Shown here in pieces: positions 1 to 6,964 of a stretch of 64,000 bases of DNA. The stretch lies in contig NZ_CP108476.1 in assembly GCF_036226465.1 (NCBI RefSeq), positions 806,001 through 870,000 on the forward strand. The letters are read 5' to 3'. Every line of letters begins with the position of its first letter. The stretch's first letter is position 1. The notes under the pieces were generated by a model that was not told the origin of the DNA, made no database searches, and saw nothing but the letters and a program-made list of their open reading frames with translations. This DNA comes from Kitasatospora sp. NBC_01250 (GTDB lineage Bacteria > Actinomycetota > Actinomycetes > Streptomycetales > Streptomycetaceae). A program made the translations under genes and the position numbers.

Positions 1-441
1 ATCGTCCTGCCCGAGCCGGACCCCGCCGCCTGGCGGGAGCAGATCACCGGCGTGTGCACCCAGATCCGCGACCAGTACCTGCGCTACCCCGGCATCTCCC
101 GCGCCGCGCTCGCCGCCGTCCCCACCAACCAGGACACGCTGCGGCTGGCCGAGGGCATGCTCGCCATCCTGCTCGCGGGCGGCATCGCGCCGCAGACCGC
201 CGCCTGGGGCATCGATTCCCTGACGCTCTACATCAACGCCTACACGCTGGAGATCTCGCTGCTCAGCCGCTCCGGCAGCGCGTGGGCCGACAGCCGGGCC
301 GACCTGCTCGACCGGTTCGCCGACCTGCCCGACAGCTTCCCGCAGACCAAGCGCTACGCCGCCGAACTCACCTCGGGGGCCGGCCACGAACGCTTCGACT
401 TCACCATCGGGCTGATGCTCGACGGCCTGGCGCGCGGCTGA
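1..441 (+). CDS. TetR/AcrR-family regulator, C-terminal part (5' end outside window)
   Basis: The frame is open from the first base of the window and ends at a TGA, so about 146 residues are visible and the N-terminal DNA-binding helix-turn-helix lies upstream of the window. The visible part is all helical and resembles the ligand-binding/dimerisation half of actinobacterial TetR repressors: an early segment with YPGISRAAL, a central hydrophobic stretch (LAILLAGGIAPQTAAWGIDSL) and a closing FTIGLMLDGL typical of the last helix of this family. The assignment rests on this C-terminal pattern only, so the ligand and targets cannot be stated. The next gene converges on it, leaving 49 bases between the two stop codons. 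Confidence 0.6.
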   Translation: MVLPEPDPAAWREQITGVCTQIRDQYLRYPGISRAALAAVPTNQDTLRLAEGMLAILLAGGIAPQTAAWGIDSLTLYINAYTLEISLLSRSGSAWADSRADLLDRFADLPDSFPQTKRYAAELTSGAGHERFDFTIGLMLDGLARG

Positions 442-490
442 CCTCTGCTTCTCCGGCCGGGAGGCTGAGCCCTTCTCCGGCCGAGGCGGT

Positions 491-1444
491 CTACCGGCGG
501 AACCAGCTGCGGACCCGTTGCTCCGGGTGCCGTTCCTCCTGTTCGGCGATGGCCGCCAGGACGGCGCGGTCGGCGCCGGTCAGCGGCGGCGGGTAGAGGC
601 TGCGCGGCCACAGGCGCCGGGCCAGCACCACGTTCAGCTCGGCGGCGTACATGGTGATCCAGGCTCCCAGGTAGAGCCAGGCGAGCAGGCCGAGCACCGT
701 CCCGAACAGGCCGTACACCGCGGTCGTGTGCCGCAGTTGGTGGGCCACCAGCAGACCGCCGCTCAGCTGGAGCGCGGTCCACAGCGGCCCGGCGGCCAGC
801 GCCCCCGGGAGCAGCGAGCGCCGCGGGATCTCCCGCGGGGTCAGGATCCGGAAGCAGCCCAGGTAGAGGCCGATGTTCAGGGCGACCGACGCCAGCACGC
901 CCAGCACCCGGCCGGCCCAGCCGCCGGTCACCTCGCCCAGCACCGCCGCGGCGCCGGTGCTGAGCAGCAGTCCGACCGCCAGCACGACGAACAGCAGCAC
1001 CCCGCGGCCCAGCCGGGGCAGGAAGCCCGGGCGCCGCACCCCTGGCACCGCCCACACCTGCGCCATCGCGAACTGGAGCACCTGCGCGACACCGAGCGCG
1101 CCGTACGACAGCCCGAGCAGGCCGATCGCCAGGCCGAGCCCGCTGCCGCTCAGCGAGTGGATGTTCTGGTGCAGTTGGGTGCCGATGATCGGGAAATCGC
1201 CCAGCGCGGAGTTCAGGACCGCCCGCTGCGCCCCGGGATTGTCGTGCAGCGCATAGCCCAGGCCGGTGGTGAAGAGCAGCAGCAGCGGGAAGACGGCGGT
1301 GAACGCGTAGTAGGCGATCAGCGCGCTGAGCAGGCCGCCGCGGTCGTCACCGAACTTGCGGACCAGCGCCACGGCGAACGCGCTCGCCCGGTGCCGCCGT
1401 TGCAGGCGGTCGACCCGGTGCAGGACTCGTGCCACAGCGTTCAT
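491..1444 (-). CDS. YihY/BrkB-family integral membrane protein
   Basis: 317 residues starting at an ATG. After a basic N-terminus (RVDRLQRRHRASAF) come a GLLSALIAYYAFTAVFPLLLLF segment and five further hydrophobic segments, ending in LAWLYLGAWITMYAAELN, the signature end of the YihY/BrkB family. That family was once called ribonuclease BN but is now regarded as membrane proteins of unclear transport function. Length and the conserved YYAFTAVFPLLL block fit the family well. The hydrophilic tail (about residues 285-317) is cytoplasmic by prediction. It stands alone, divergent from the small hydrophobic protein at 1638. No substrate can be inferred from the sequence. Confidence 0.9.
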   Translation of the reverse strand: MNAVARVLHRVDRLQRRHRASAFAVALVRKFGDDRGGLLSALIAYYAFTAVFPLLLLFTTGLGYALHDNPGAQRAVLNSALGDFPIIGTQLHQNIHSLSGSGLGLAIGLLGLSYGALGVAQVLQFAMAQVWAVPGVRRPGFLPRLGRGVLLFVVLAVGLLLSTGAAAVLGEVTGGWAGRVLGVLASVALNIGLYLGCFRILTPREIPRRSLLPGALAAGPLWTALQLSGGLLVAHQLRHTTAVYGLFGTVLGLLAWLYLGAWITMYAAELNVVLARRLWPRSLYPPPLTGADRAVLAAIAEQEERHPEQRVRSWFRR

Positions 1445-1637
1445 CGTCGCCCACCCGGATGCCTGATGCGCATGGCGAACGGTTACCCGCTGTCCGGCGC
1501 TTCATCCCGCCCGGCGCGACACCGGCGCGTGAACGCCCCGGGCGCCGAGCGGCCGGCCGGGATCGGCCGCTCGGGCCACGCGGTCGGGTTAGCCCGGCGC
1601 GACCTGGGCAGACGCGTTCCCGAGGAGGTGACACCCC

Positions 1638-1805
1638 ATGATTCTCCTGATCGTTCTGCTCCTGGCCCTCGTCCTCGGCGGCCTCGGGTTCGCCGTCCAT
1701 GTGCTGTGGTGGATCGCCCTCGTGGTCCTGGTGCTCTGGCTGCTCGGCTTCGTCTTCCGCAGCCCGACCAGCTCCGGCAGCCGCGGGCGCTGGTACCGAT
1801 GGTGA
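1638..1805 (+). CDS. Small hydrophobic membrane protein, 55 residues
   Basis: A 55-codon gene beginning with ATG behind a strong AGGAGG-type ribosome binding site at about 1622-1628. The product is nearly all hydrophobic: MILLIVLLLALVLGGL opens one membrane helix, HVLWWIALVVLVLWLLGFVF forms a second, and a short basic Ser/Gly/Arg tail (SGSRGRWYRW) follows. This matches the very common actinobacterial 'hydrophobic protein' type whose function is unknown. It is followed 72 bases later by the small stress-type gene at 1878, and similar pairs occur in other streptomycetes (family knowledge, not checked here). The two are probably co-transcribed. Confidence 0.75.
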   Translation: MILLIVLLLALVLGGLGFAVHVLWWIALVVLVLWLLGFVFRSPTSSGSRGRWYRW

Positions 1806-1877
1806 GACCGCGTCCCGACCGCCCCACCCCTCGAACAACCCGCACTGCCGGCGGACACGGCAGAACAGGAGGCCGAC

Positions 1878-2201
1878 ATGCCACGCGGATCGAGCCCGAA
1901 GCGCGAACGGCAGTACGAGCACATCAAGGAGAGCGCGCTGGACCGCGGTGAGAGCACCGCGCGCGCGGAGGAGATCGCGGCCCGCACCGTGAACAAGGAG
2001 CGGGCCCGGCACGGCGAGTCGAGGACGGCGAGCCGGTCCTCGCTGCACGACATCTCCTCCGGCCGCCGCGGCGGCCTGCGCTCGCACGCGGGCGCGCAGG
2101 GGCCGACCAAGGACCAGCTCTACAACGAGGCCAGGCAACGGAACATCAAGGGCCGCTCGAAGATGAGCAAGGGCGAACTCGCCCACGCGCTCGGCCGCTA
2201 G
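1878..2201 (+). CDS. Small basic protein with C-terminal SAP/Rho-N-like motif
   Basis: 107 residues, ATG start behind AGGAGG at about 1867. The N-terminal half is charged and predicted helical (KRERQYEHIKESALDRGES, then AEEIAARTVNKERARHGE), a pattern seen in actinobacterial proteins usually annotated as 'plasmid stabilization protein'. The C-terminal 35 residues, TKDQLYNEARQRNIKGRSKM followed by SKGELAHALGR, have the spacing of a helix-extended-loop-helix of the Rho-N/SAP type, a short nucleic-acid-binding fold. There is no antitoxin or plasmid context, so the usual name is probably misleading; a chromosomal stress-associated nucleic-acid-binding protein is more likely (inference). Its stop codon lies inside the terminator stem at 2198. 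Confidence 0.7.
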   Translation: MPRGSSPKRERQYEHIKESALDRGESTARAEEIAARTVNKERARHGESRTASRSSLHDISSGRRGGLRSHAGAQGPTKDQLYNEARQRNIKGRSKMSKGELAHALGR

Positions 2202-2250
2202 GTGTTCTGTCCCGTGAGGTTGGACGCGGCCGGCGGGACAGAACACCTAG
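2198..2250. terminator. Perfect 17-bp inverted repeat, bidirectional terminator
   Basis: The arm CTAGGTGTTCTGTCCCG at 2198-2214 is exactly repeated in inverse orientation at 2234-2250, with a 19-base loop. The stop codons of the two converging genes (ending at 2201 and at 2247) both lie inside the arms, so one stem-loop serves both transcripts. Confidence 0.85.
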
Positions 2251-2516
2251 GTGTCCCCGCGCGTCCGGCGCGGGGGCGGCTCGGCCGCCGGCTCCTCGGT
2301 CACCGCCGGCGCGGCTCTCCCGTGCCGGCGGTGGCTGGTGTCGCAGAGCGGGTAGCACTGGCTGCGGTGGCAGGTGCAGAGCGCGACCACCGGCCGGTCG
2401 CAGCGCACCGCCTGTCCGTCGGGCAGCACGATCTCCACCGGGCCCTCCAGCAGGATCGGCCCGCGTCCGGCCGGCAGCCGCACCAGGCGCGACTCGCGCT
2501 CACGCGGGGCGGACAC
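2247..2516 (-). CDS. CDGSH iron-sulfur domain protein
   Basis: 89 residues, GTG start. The central motif C-T-C-H-R-S-Q-C-Y-P-L-C-D-T-S-H (about residues 47-62) is the Cys3-His cluster-binding signature of CDGSH [2Fe-2S] proteins: CxC, then the P-x-C-D-x-x-H end. The N-terminal 45 residues form the short beta segments typical of the family, and the C-terminal tail is Pro/Glu/Arg-rich and probably disordered. The start overlaps the end of the upstream methyltransferase gene by 17 bases, so it is the last gene of a three-gene coupled operon with a diiron enzyme and a methyltransferase. A role as electron-transfer partner of the diiron enzyme is an inference from that context. Confidence 0.85.
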   Translation of the reverse strand: MSAPRERESRLVRLPAGRGPILLEGPVEIVLPDGQAVRCDRPVVALCTCHRSQCYPLCDTSHRRHGRAAPAVTEEPAAEPPPRRTRGDT

Positions 2517-3279
2517 CGCGGATCACCACCAGAAGCTCCTCCCGCTCATCCGCACCGATCACGCCGCTCGCCTCGAACCAGCGGGCGCGGGCGGTCATCA
2601 CCGGGCCGAAGGCCTGTCGCCGGGTGGCCACCACCGCCGTGTCGAGCCCGGCCCGCCGCAGAGCGGCCAGCGTCCGGTCGGGGCGGGCCAGCGAGGACTG
2701 CACGACGAGCAGCATCCCGCCGGGGGCGAGCAGCCGCGGGGCCAGCCGGCAGATCCGGTCCAGCACCAGCCGGCCGTCCGGCCCGGCGTCCCAGCTGCGG
2801 GCGATGCCGCGCCTGGGGGCGGCCGGCTCCGGGGCGGGTACGTAGGGGGGATTGGCGACGATCAGGTCGAAGCGGGCGCGGGCGACCGGACGGACCAGGT
2901 CACCGCGGCGCACCCGGATGCGCAGCCCGTTCAGCCGGGCGTTCGCCCAGGCCGTGGCCAGCGCCAGCCGGGAGAGGTCCACCGCGGTGACCTCCGCACC
3001 CAGCGTGGCCGCCGCGAGCGCCACCGCACCGCTCCCGGTGCCGAGGTCCAGCAGTCGGCAACCGGCCGGCGGGTGGTGTCGCCACAGGGTTTCGATCAGC
3101 AGCTCGGTGTCCCCTTGCGCCGGATAGACACCGGGTGGTGTGAGCAGCAGCATGCCGTGCGCCTGCCCACATCCGGCAGGCCGACCCGTCGGATCCGGCG
3201 CGGATTCGACGGCCGCGCCTGCCGGTGGGAACAGCGGTCGGCATACCCGCAGCAGGACGGAGGATCCTCGGACCGTCAC
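2500..3279 (-). CDS. Class I SAM-dependent methyltransferase, HemK/PrmC-like
   Basis: 259 residues from a GTG start that overlaps the stop of the preceding diiron-enzyme gene (GTGA), which is why this start was chosen over longer upstream readings. Motif I for SAM binding is visible as LLDLGTGSGAVALAAATLG (about residues 75-93), followed by VTAVDLSRLAL. The catalytic NPPYVP motif of the HemK/PrmC/N6-methylase group (about residue 139) is intact, and a late LLAPGGMLLVVQSS strand follows. HemK-type enzymes methylate glutamine in release factors, but shorter HemK-like paralogues of unknown substrate are common next to heme-oxygenase-like diiron enzymes in actinobacteria. Substrate unknown. Confidence 0.8.
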   Translation of the reverse strand: MTVRGSSVLLRVCRPLFPPAGAAVESAPDPTGRPAGCGQAHGMLLLTPPGVYPAQGDTELLIETLWRHHPPAGCRLLDLGTGSGAVALAAATLGAEVTAVDLSRLALATAWANARLNGLRIRVRRGDLVRPVARARFDLIVANPPYVPAPEPAAPRRGIARSWDAGPDGRLVLDRICRLAPRLLAPGGMLLVVQSSLARPDRTLAALRRAGLDTAVVATRRQAFGPVMTARARWFEASGVIGADEREELLVVIRGVRPA

Positions 3280-4334
3280 CGTGCCACCCCGTCGACCCCG
3301 TCGACCCCGGCGGTGGCGCCGGGCGCGTCGTCCAGCGGGACGCGCAGGGAGCTGCGCCGCCCGTTCCAGCAGCCGAGCAGGTGCCCGCCCAGGCGCTCCT
3401 CGACGGCCCCCGTGGCGGCGATCCCGAAGGCGATCCCCGCCGCCAGTTCGGGCTCCGCGGCGACGAGCGGGGCGATCACGGTGTGCCGGACCAACTGTTC
3501 GTGCACCGCGTCGGCGGTGATGTGCTCGCGGTAGAAGAGCGTCCCGGCGGGCGAGGCTCCGAGCTGGGCGAAGGCCTGGGCGAGCCGGGCCGCGCCCGGT
3601 GAGGAGGTGATCTCCAGAGTGGCGAACTGGCCGATCAGGGCGGCCCGCAGCGATCGGTGCAGGCCGAACATCGACTGGAGGTTGACCGCCGCCAGGCCGG
3701 GCGCCGGGACCGCGTCCAGGTAGTGTCCGTAGGCCGGATCCAGGCCGAAGTCCGCCATCATCTCGGCGAACAGCACGGCGTGCGCCCGCTCGGGACGCCC
3801 GGCGCCGTACTCGTCGAACTGGATCGTCATCAGCGCGCCCTTGACGGGGTGCGGCAGCCGGGGCACCACCCACAGCTGCGGGTCGGCCTCCTTCAGGTGG
3901 TAGAGCGAGCGGTGGACCAGGAATTCGCGCGCCTGCCAGCGCTGTCCGTCGGCCAGCAGCCGGTACGAGGGCCCGTCCGCCCCCGCCGGCTCGACCAGCA
4001 GGTCGGACAGCGCCCGGTCCAGCGGTGGCGGGTCGCCGACGGCCTCGCACAGCGCGCCGAGGAACGCGTGTTCGAGCTGGGCGCGCAGGGCCAGCAGCGC
4101 CGGGTGCCACTCCCAGGCGGCATGCACGCCGGCGAAACCGAGGTAGTGCAGCTCGTAGCAGGTGTAGAGGGCGAGCTGCAGGTCCTCGCCCCACGGGTCG
4201 AGGCCCGCGGGGGCGGCCAGGACGCTGTCGGTGCGCGGCGGCCGGCGCAGCGTGTCGAGCAGCGCCGCACCGAGCGGACCGCGGGCTGTGGGCAGCGCGG
4301 GCGCAGCGGTGAAGGCGCTGAGGGTGGTGGACAT
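3276..4334 (-). CDS. Iron-containing redox enzyme, heme-oxygenase-like diiron oxidase fold
   Basis: 352 residues, ATG start. The protein is all helical with conserved acidic and histidine positions: YTCYELHYLGFAGVHAAWEW (about residues 57-76), IQFDEYGAG with the nearby HAVLFAEMMADFGLD, and YREHITADAVHEQLV near the C-terminus. The E-x6-H, D-E, E and HxxxDxxH-type elements are the ligand pattern of the heme-oxygenase-like dimetal oxidase (HDO) group, members of which carry out N-oxygenation, desaturation or C-C cleavage in secondary metabolism. It heads the coupled operon with the methyltransferase and CDGSH protein. The reaction cannot be assigned. The last 20 residues contain a Gly-Val-Asp repeat (GVDGVDGV) reflecting a 9-base repeat near 3290. 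Confidence 0.8.
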   Translation of the reverse strand: MSTTLSAFTAAPALPTARGPLGAALLDTLRRPPRTDSVLAAPAGLDPWGEDLQLALYTCYELHYLGFAGVHAAWEWHPALLALRAQLEHAFLGALCEAVGDPPPLDRALSDLLVEPAGADGPSYRLLADGQRWQAREFLVHRSLYHLKEADPQLWVVPRLPHPVKGALMTIQFDEYGAGRPERAHAVLFAEMMADFGLDPAYGHYLDAVPAPGLAAVNLQSMFGLHRSLRAALIGQFATLEITSSPGAARLAQAFAQLGASPAGTLFYREHITADAVHEQLVRHTVIAPLVAAEPELAAGIAFGIAATGAVEERLGGHLLGCWNGRRSSLRVPLDDAPGATAGVDGVDGVAR

Positions 4335-4637
4335 GGGCCGGTCACCTGCCTCGGGGACGGAGTTCCGGGGTGCAGAGCAGGTACTGCCGCCGACGCGCGG
4401 TACGCACCAGTGCGGTGGTCATGTCGCCTGCTGGACCGACGCCGCCCGCACGCCGACGCTCAGGGGCGGCTGCCCACCCGGGCGTCGCCGAAACCCGCCC
4501 CGGCCTCGCGCCCGCTGCGTTGCCGTGGCCCTTGACGGGAGCGAGGCTCGGACGGGAGGGTGCGGGAGCGGAGCGGCCGCGTCCACGGCGTCCGGGACGG
4601 ATGTCCCCCAGCTTTCGGCCCCGACGTCAGGAGAGCG
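4335..4637. other. Divergent intergenic region between diiron-enzyme operon and SpoIIE-type phosphatase gene
   Basis: About 300 bases with no gene I can support; open frames crossing it have atypical composition and lack ribosome binding sites. It must hold the promoters for both flanking transcripts, but I see no convincing -35/-10 pair or SigB-type GGGTA box. Confidence 0.5.
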
Positions 4638-6935
4638 ATGACGAGCGAACCGGAGGACGGCGCGGAGCCGGCCGGCCCGGTCACCCGCCCCACCGACGAG
4701 CTGCGGGGCCCGCGGGAGCGCAGGACCCGGCAGCAGCAGCTCGACCTCGCCACCGGTCTGCTGATGGCCCGGCTGGGCCTGGCTCCGGCGGAGGCGCTGG
4801 AGCAGCTGGCGGCCGTCGCCGAGGCCACCGGGCAGCGGCCCGAGGAGGTGGCCGCCGACCTGCTGCACGGCTCGGACAGCCCCCCGGTCGGCGCCGCCGC
4901 GGCCCGGGAGCCCGCGCTGCCGCAGGCTGCCGAGGAGGCCGACGCCGGGGACGGCCCGGACGCCCGGGAGGGGTCGGAGGCCGCAGCGGACGCAGTTGCC
5001 GGGGAGGACCTGGACGAGCTGGCCGAGGCCCTGCTGCGCGACGGTCTGGCACCGCTGGGTGCCTGTGGGGTGCTGGTCTGGCGCCAGGTGGCGTCGGACT
5101 GTCTGGAGCTGGTGGGCGGTGCCGGGCACAGCCGGCTGGAGCGGGCGCACTGGCAGCTGGTGTCCCCGCTGTGGGACGGGCCGCTGCGACGGGCGTTCGC
5201 CACCGGCACCGCGCTGTGGCTGGCCGACGGCCCCGCCGCCGGCCAGCGCCTGCCCGGCCCGGACCGGCACGCCGCCCGGGCGGTGCTGCCGCTGCACGGC
5301 GAGCAGGGGCTGCCGGTGGGCGTCGCCGCGGTCTGCTGGCCGGGGCCGACCAGGCTGGATGGGGAGGTGCGGGGGCAGCTCGCCTCGCTGGTCGAGGTCG
5401 CCGCCCACGTGCTCGCCGCCCGGGAGCGCCGGGCGGAGTTCCGCACCAGCGCGCAACTGCCCCGCCCGGTGCTGACCTCGCTGCTCGACCTGCTGGCCCA
5501 CCCGGCGATCCTGCTGCACCGGCCCGCCGCGGGCGCGGGCCCGGTGGTGGAGCACGCGAACCGCACCGCCCGGCGGATCTGCTCCGGTTGTGCCCCCAGC
5601 GCGCTGGAGCAGGCGCTGCCCTACGCCCACGTGCCGCTCTCCGAGCTGCTGGAGCGCGCACTGGAGAACCAGACCCCGCAGACCGCGCCCCAGGTGCCGG
5701 CCGAGCACCACCCCGGCGAGCCGGGCACCCTGGTCAACGTGCGGGTGCTGCCGGTGGGCCCGGAGCACGCCGCCGTCCTGTGGCACTCCGGCACCCTGGA
5801 GCACAGCTTCTCGGTGCTGCGGGTGGCGGGCGGCCTGGGCGGCCTGGGCGCCTTCGAGGACGACCTGACCACCGGGACGAGCCGGTGGAGCGAGCACGCG
5901 TTCACCTTCTTCGGCCTGCCCGAGGACGCCGACCCGGTCCCGCTGAGCGGACTCGCTCGGCTCGTGGATCCGGCCGACGCGGACGAACTGACCACGGCGA
6001 TCACCCGGTTGATCCGCCGCCAGGACGAGGTGAAGCTGGTGGTCCGCGCCCGGCGGGCGCAGGGCGGCGTGCGCCGGGTGCAGATCGTGGCGGAGCCGCT
6101 GCTCACCCACGGCACGCTGACCGGGATCACCGGGATCTTCCAGGACGTGACCGGCCAGTACCACACCGAGGCGGCACTGGCGGCGACCTTCGACCGGCTC
6201 ACCGACGTCCAGGAACAGGCCGACACCCGCCACCGGCTCGCGCTGCAAATGCAGCGGGCGATCGTGCCGGAGATGCCGGAGCCGCAGCGGCTGCCCGGAC
6301 TGGAGGTGGCCGCCCGCTACCGGCCCGCCGCCCAGGAGTACCGGGTGGGCGGCGACTGGTACGACGTGCTGCCGCTGCCCGGGGACCGGGTGATGGTCGC
6401 GGTCGGGGACCTCGCGGGCCACGGCATCGAGGCGGCCACCGGCATGGTCGCGCTGCGCAACGCGCTGCGCGGGCTGGCGGTGACCGGCGAGTCGCCCGCG
6501 CGCCTGCTGCACTGGCTCAACGAGCTGACCCTGCGCACCGGCGGGCACCTCACCGCGACCGCGCTCTGCGCGATCTTCGAGCCCGGCACCCGGCGGCTGA
6601 CCTGGTCGAGCGCCGGCCACCTGCCACCGCTGCTGCTGCGCGAGGGCCGGGCCCGGCTGCTGGAGTCGGACCGCAACGTGCTGCTCGGTGCCGCCGCGGA
6701 CGTCGCCTACCGCGAGACCAGCACCACGCTGCGCGCCCAGGACACGCTCGTGCTCTACACCGACGGGCTGGTCGAGCGGCGGGGCGCCGACCTGCGGCAG
6801 AGCCTCGCCCTGCTGGGCCGGGCCGCACAGGACCTCGCCGGGAACGAGCTCGGCGACCTGGCCGACCGGCTGCTCGCCCAGGCCACCGGAGACACCGAGG
6901 ACGACACCAGCCTGATCGCGCTGCGGATCCGGTGA
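4638..6935 (+). CDS. PP2C/SpoIIE-type serine phosphatase with ANTAR-like, GAF and PAS sensor domains
   Basis: 765 residues; the ATG at 4638 is preceded by AGGAGAG. Order of domains: an ANTAR-like three-helix segment at about residues 25-80 (LATGLLMARLGLAPAEAL), a GAF-like domain at about 120-270, one or two PAS-like domains at about 285-510 (ending in GITGIFQDVTGQ), and a SpoIIE/PP2C phosphatase at about 530-765. The phosphatase metal-binding residues are present: GGDWYD, GDLAGHG, LYTDGLVERRG and the final EDDTSLIALRI. Such proteins dephosphorylate anti-anti-sigma (STAS) factors and so release SigB-type sigma factors from anti-sigma kinases; the sigma factor at 9496 and anti-sigma-type kinase at 10824 are plausible downstream partners. 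The convergent paralogue at 6965 has the same architecture. Confidence 0.9.
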   Translation: MTSEPEDGAEPAGPVTRPTDELRGPRERRTRQQQLDLATGLLMARLGLAPAEALEQLAAVAEATGQRPEEVAADLLHGSDSPPVGAAAAREPALPQAAEEADAGDGPDAREGSEAAADAVAGEDLDELAEALLRDGLAPLGACGVLVWRQVASDCLELVGGAGHSRLERAHWQLVSPLWDGPLRRAFATGTALWLADGPAAGQRLPGPDRHAARAVLPLHGEQGLPVGVAAVCWPGPTRLDGEVRGQLASLVEVAAHVLAARERRAEFRTSAQLPRPVLTSLLDLLAHPAILLHRPAAGAGPVVEHANRTARRICSGCAPSALEQALPYAHVPLSELLERALENQTPQTAPQVPAEHHPGEPGTLVNVRVLPVGPEHAAVLWHSGTLEHSFSVLRVAGGLGGLGAFEDDLTTGTSRWSEHAFTFFGLPEDADPVPLSGLARLVDPADADELTTAITRLIRRQDEVKLVVRARRAQGGVRRVQIVAEPLLTHGTLTGITGIFQDVTGQYHTEAALAATFDRLTDVQEQADTRHRLALQMQRAIVPEMPEPQRLPGLEVAARYRPAAQEYRVGGDWYDVLPLPGDRVMVAVGDLAGHGIEAATGMVALRNALRGLAVTGESPARLLHWLNELTLRTGGHLTATALCAIFEPGTRRLTWSSAGHLPPLLLREGRARLLESDRNVLLGAAADVAYRETSTTLRAQDTLVLYTDGLVERRGADLRQSLALLGRAAQDLAGNELGDLADRLLAQATGDTEDDTSLIALRIR

Positions 6936-6964
6936 GGCGGGCGGGGCTCCAGGTCGGCCGGTGG

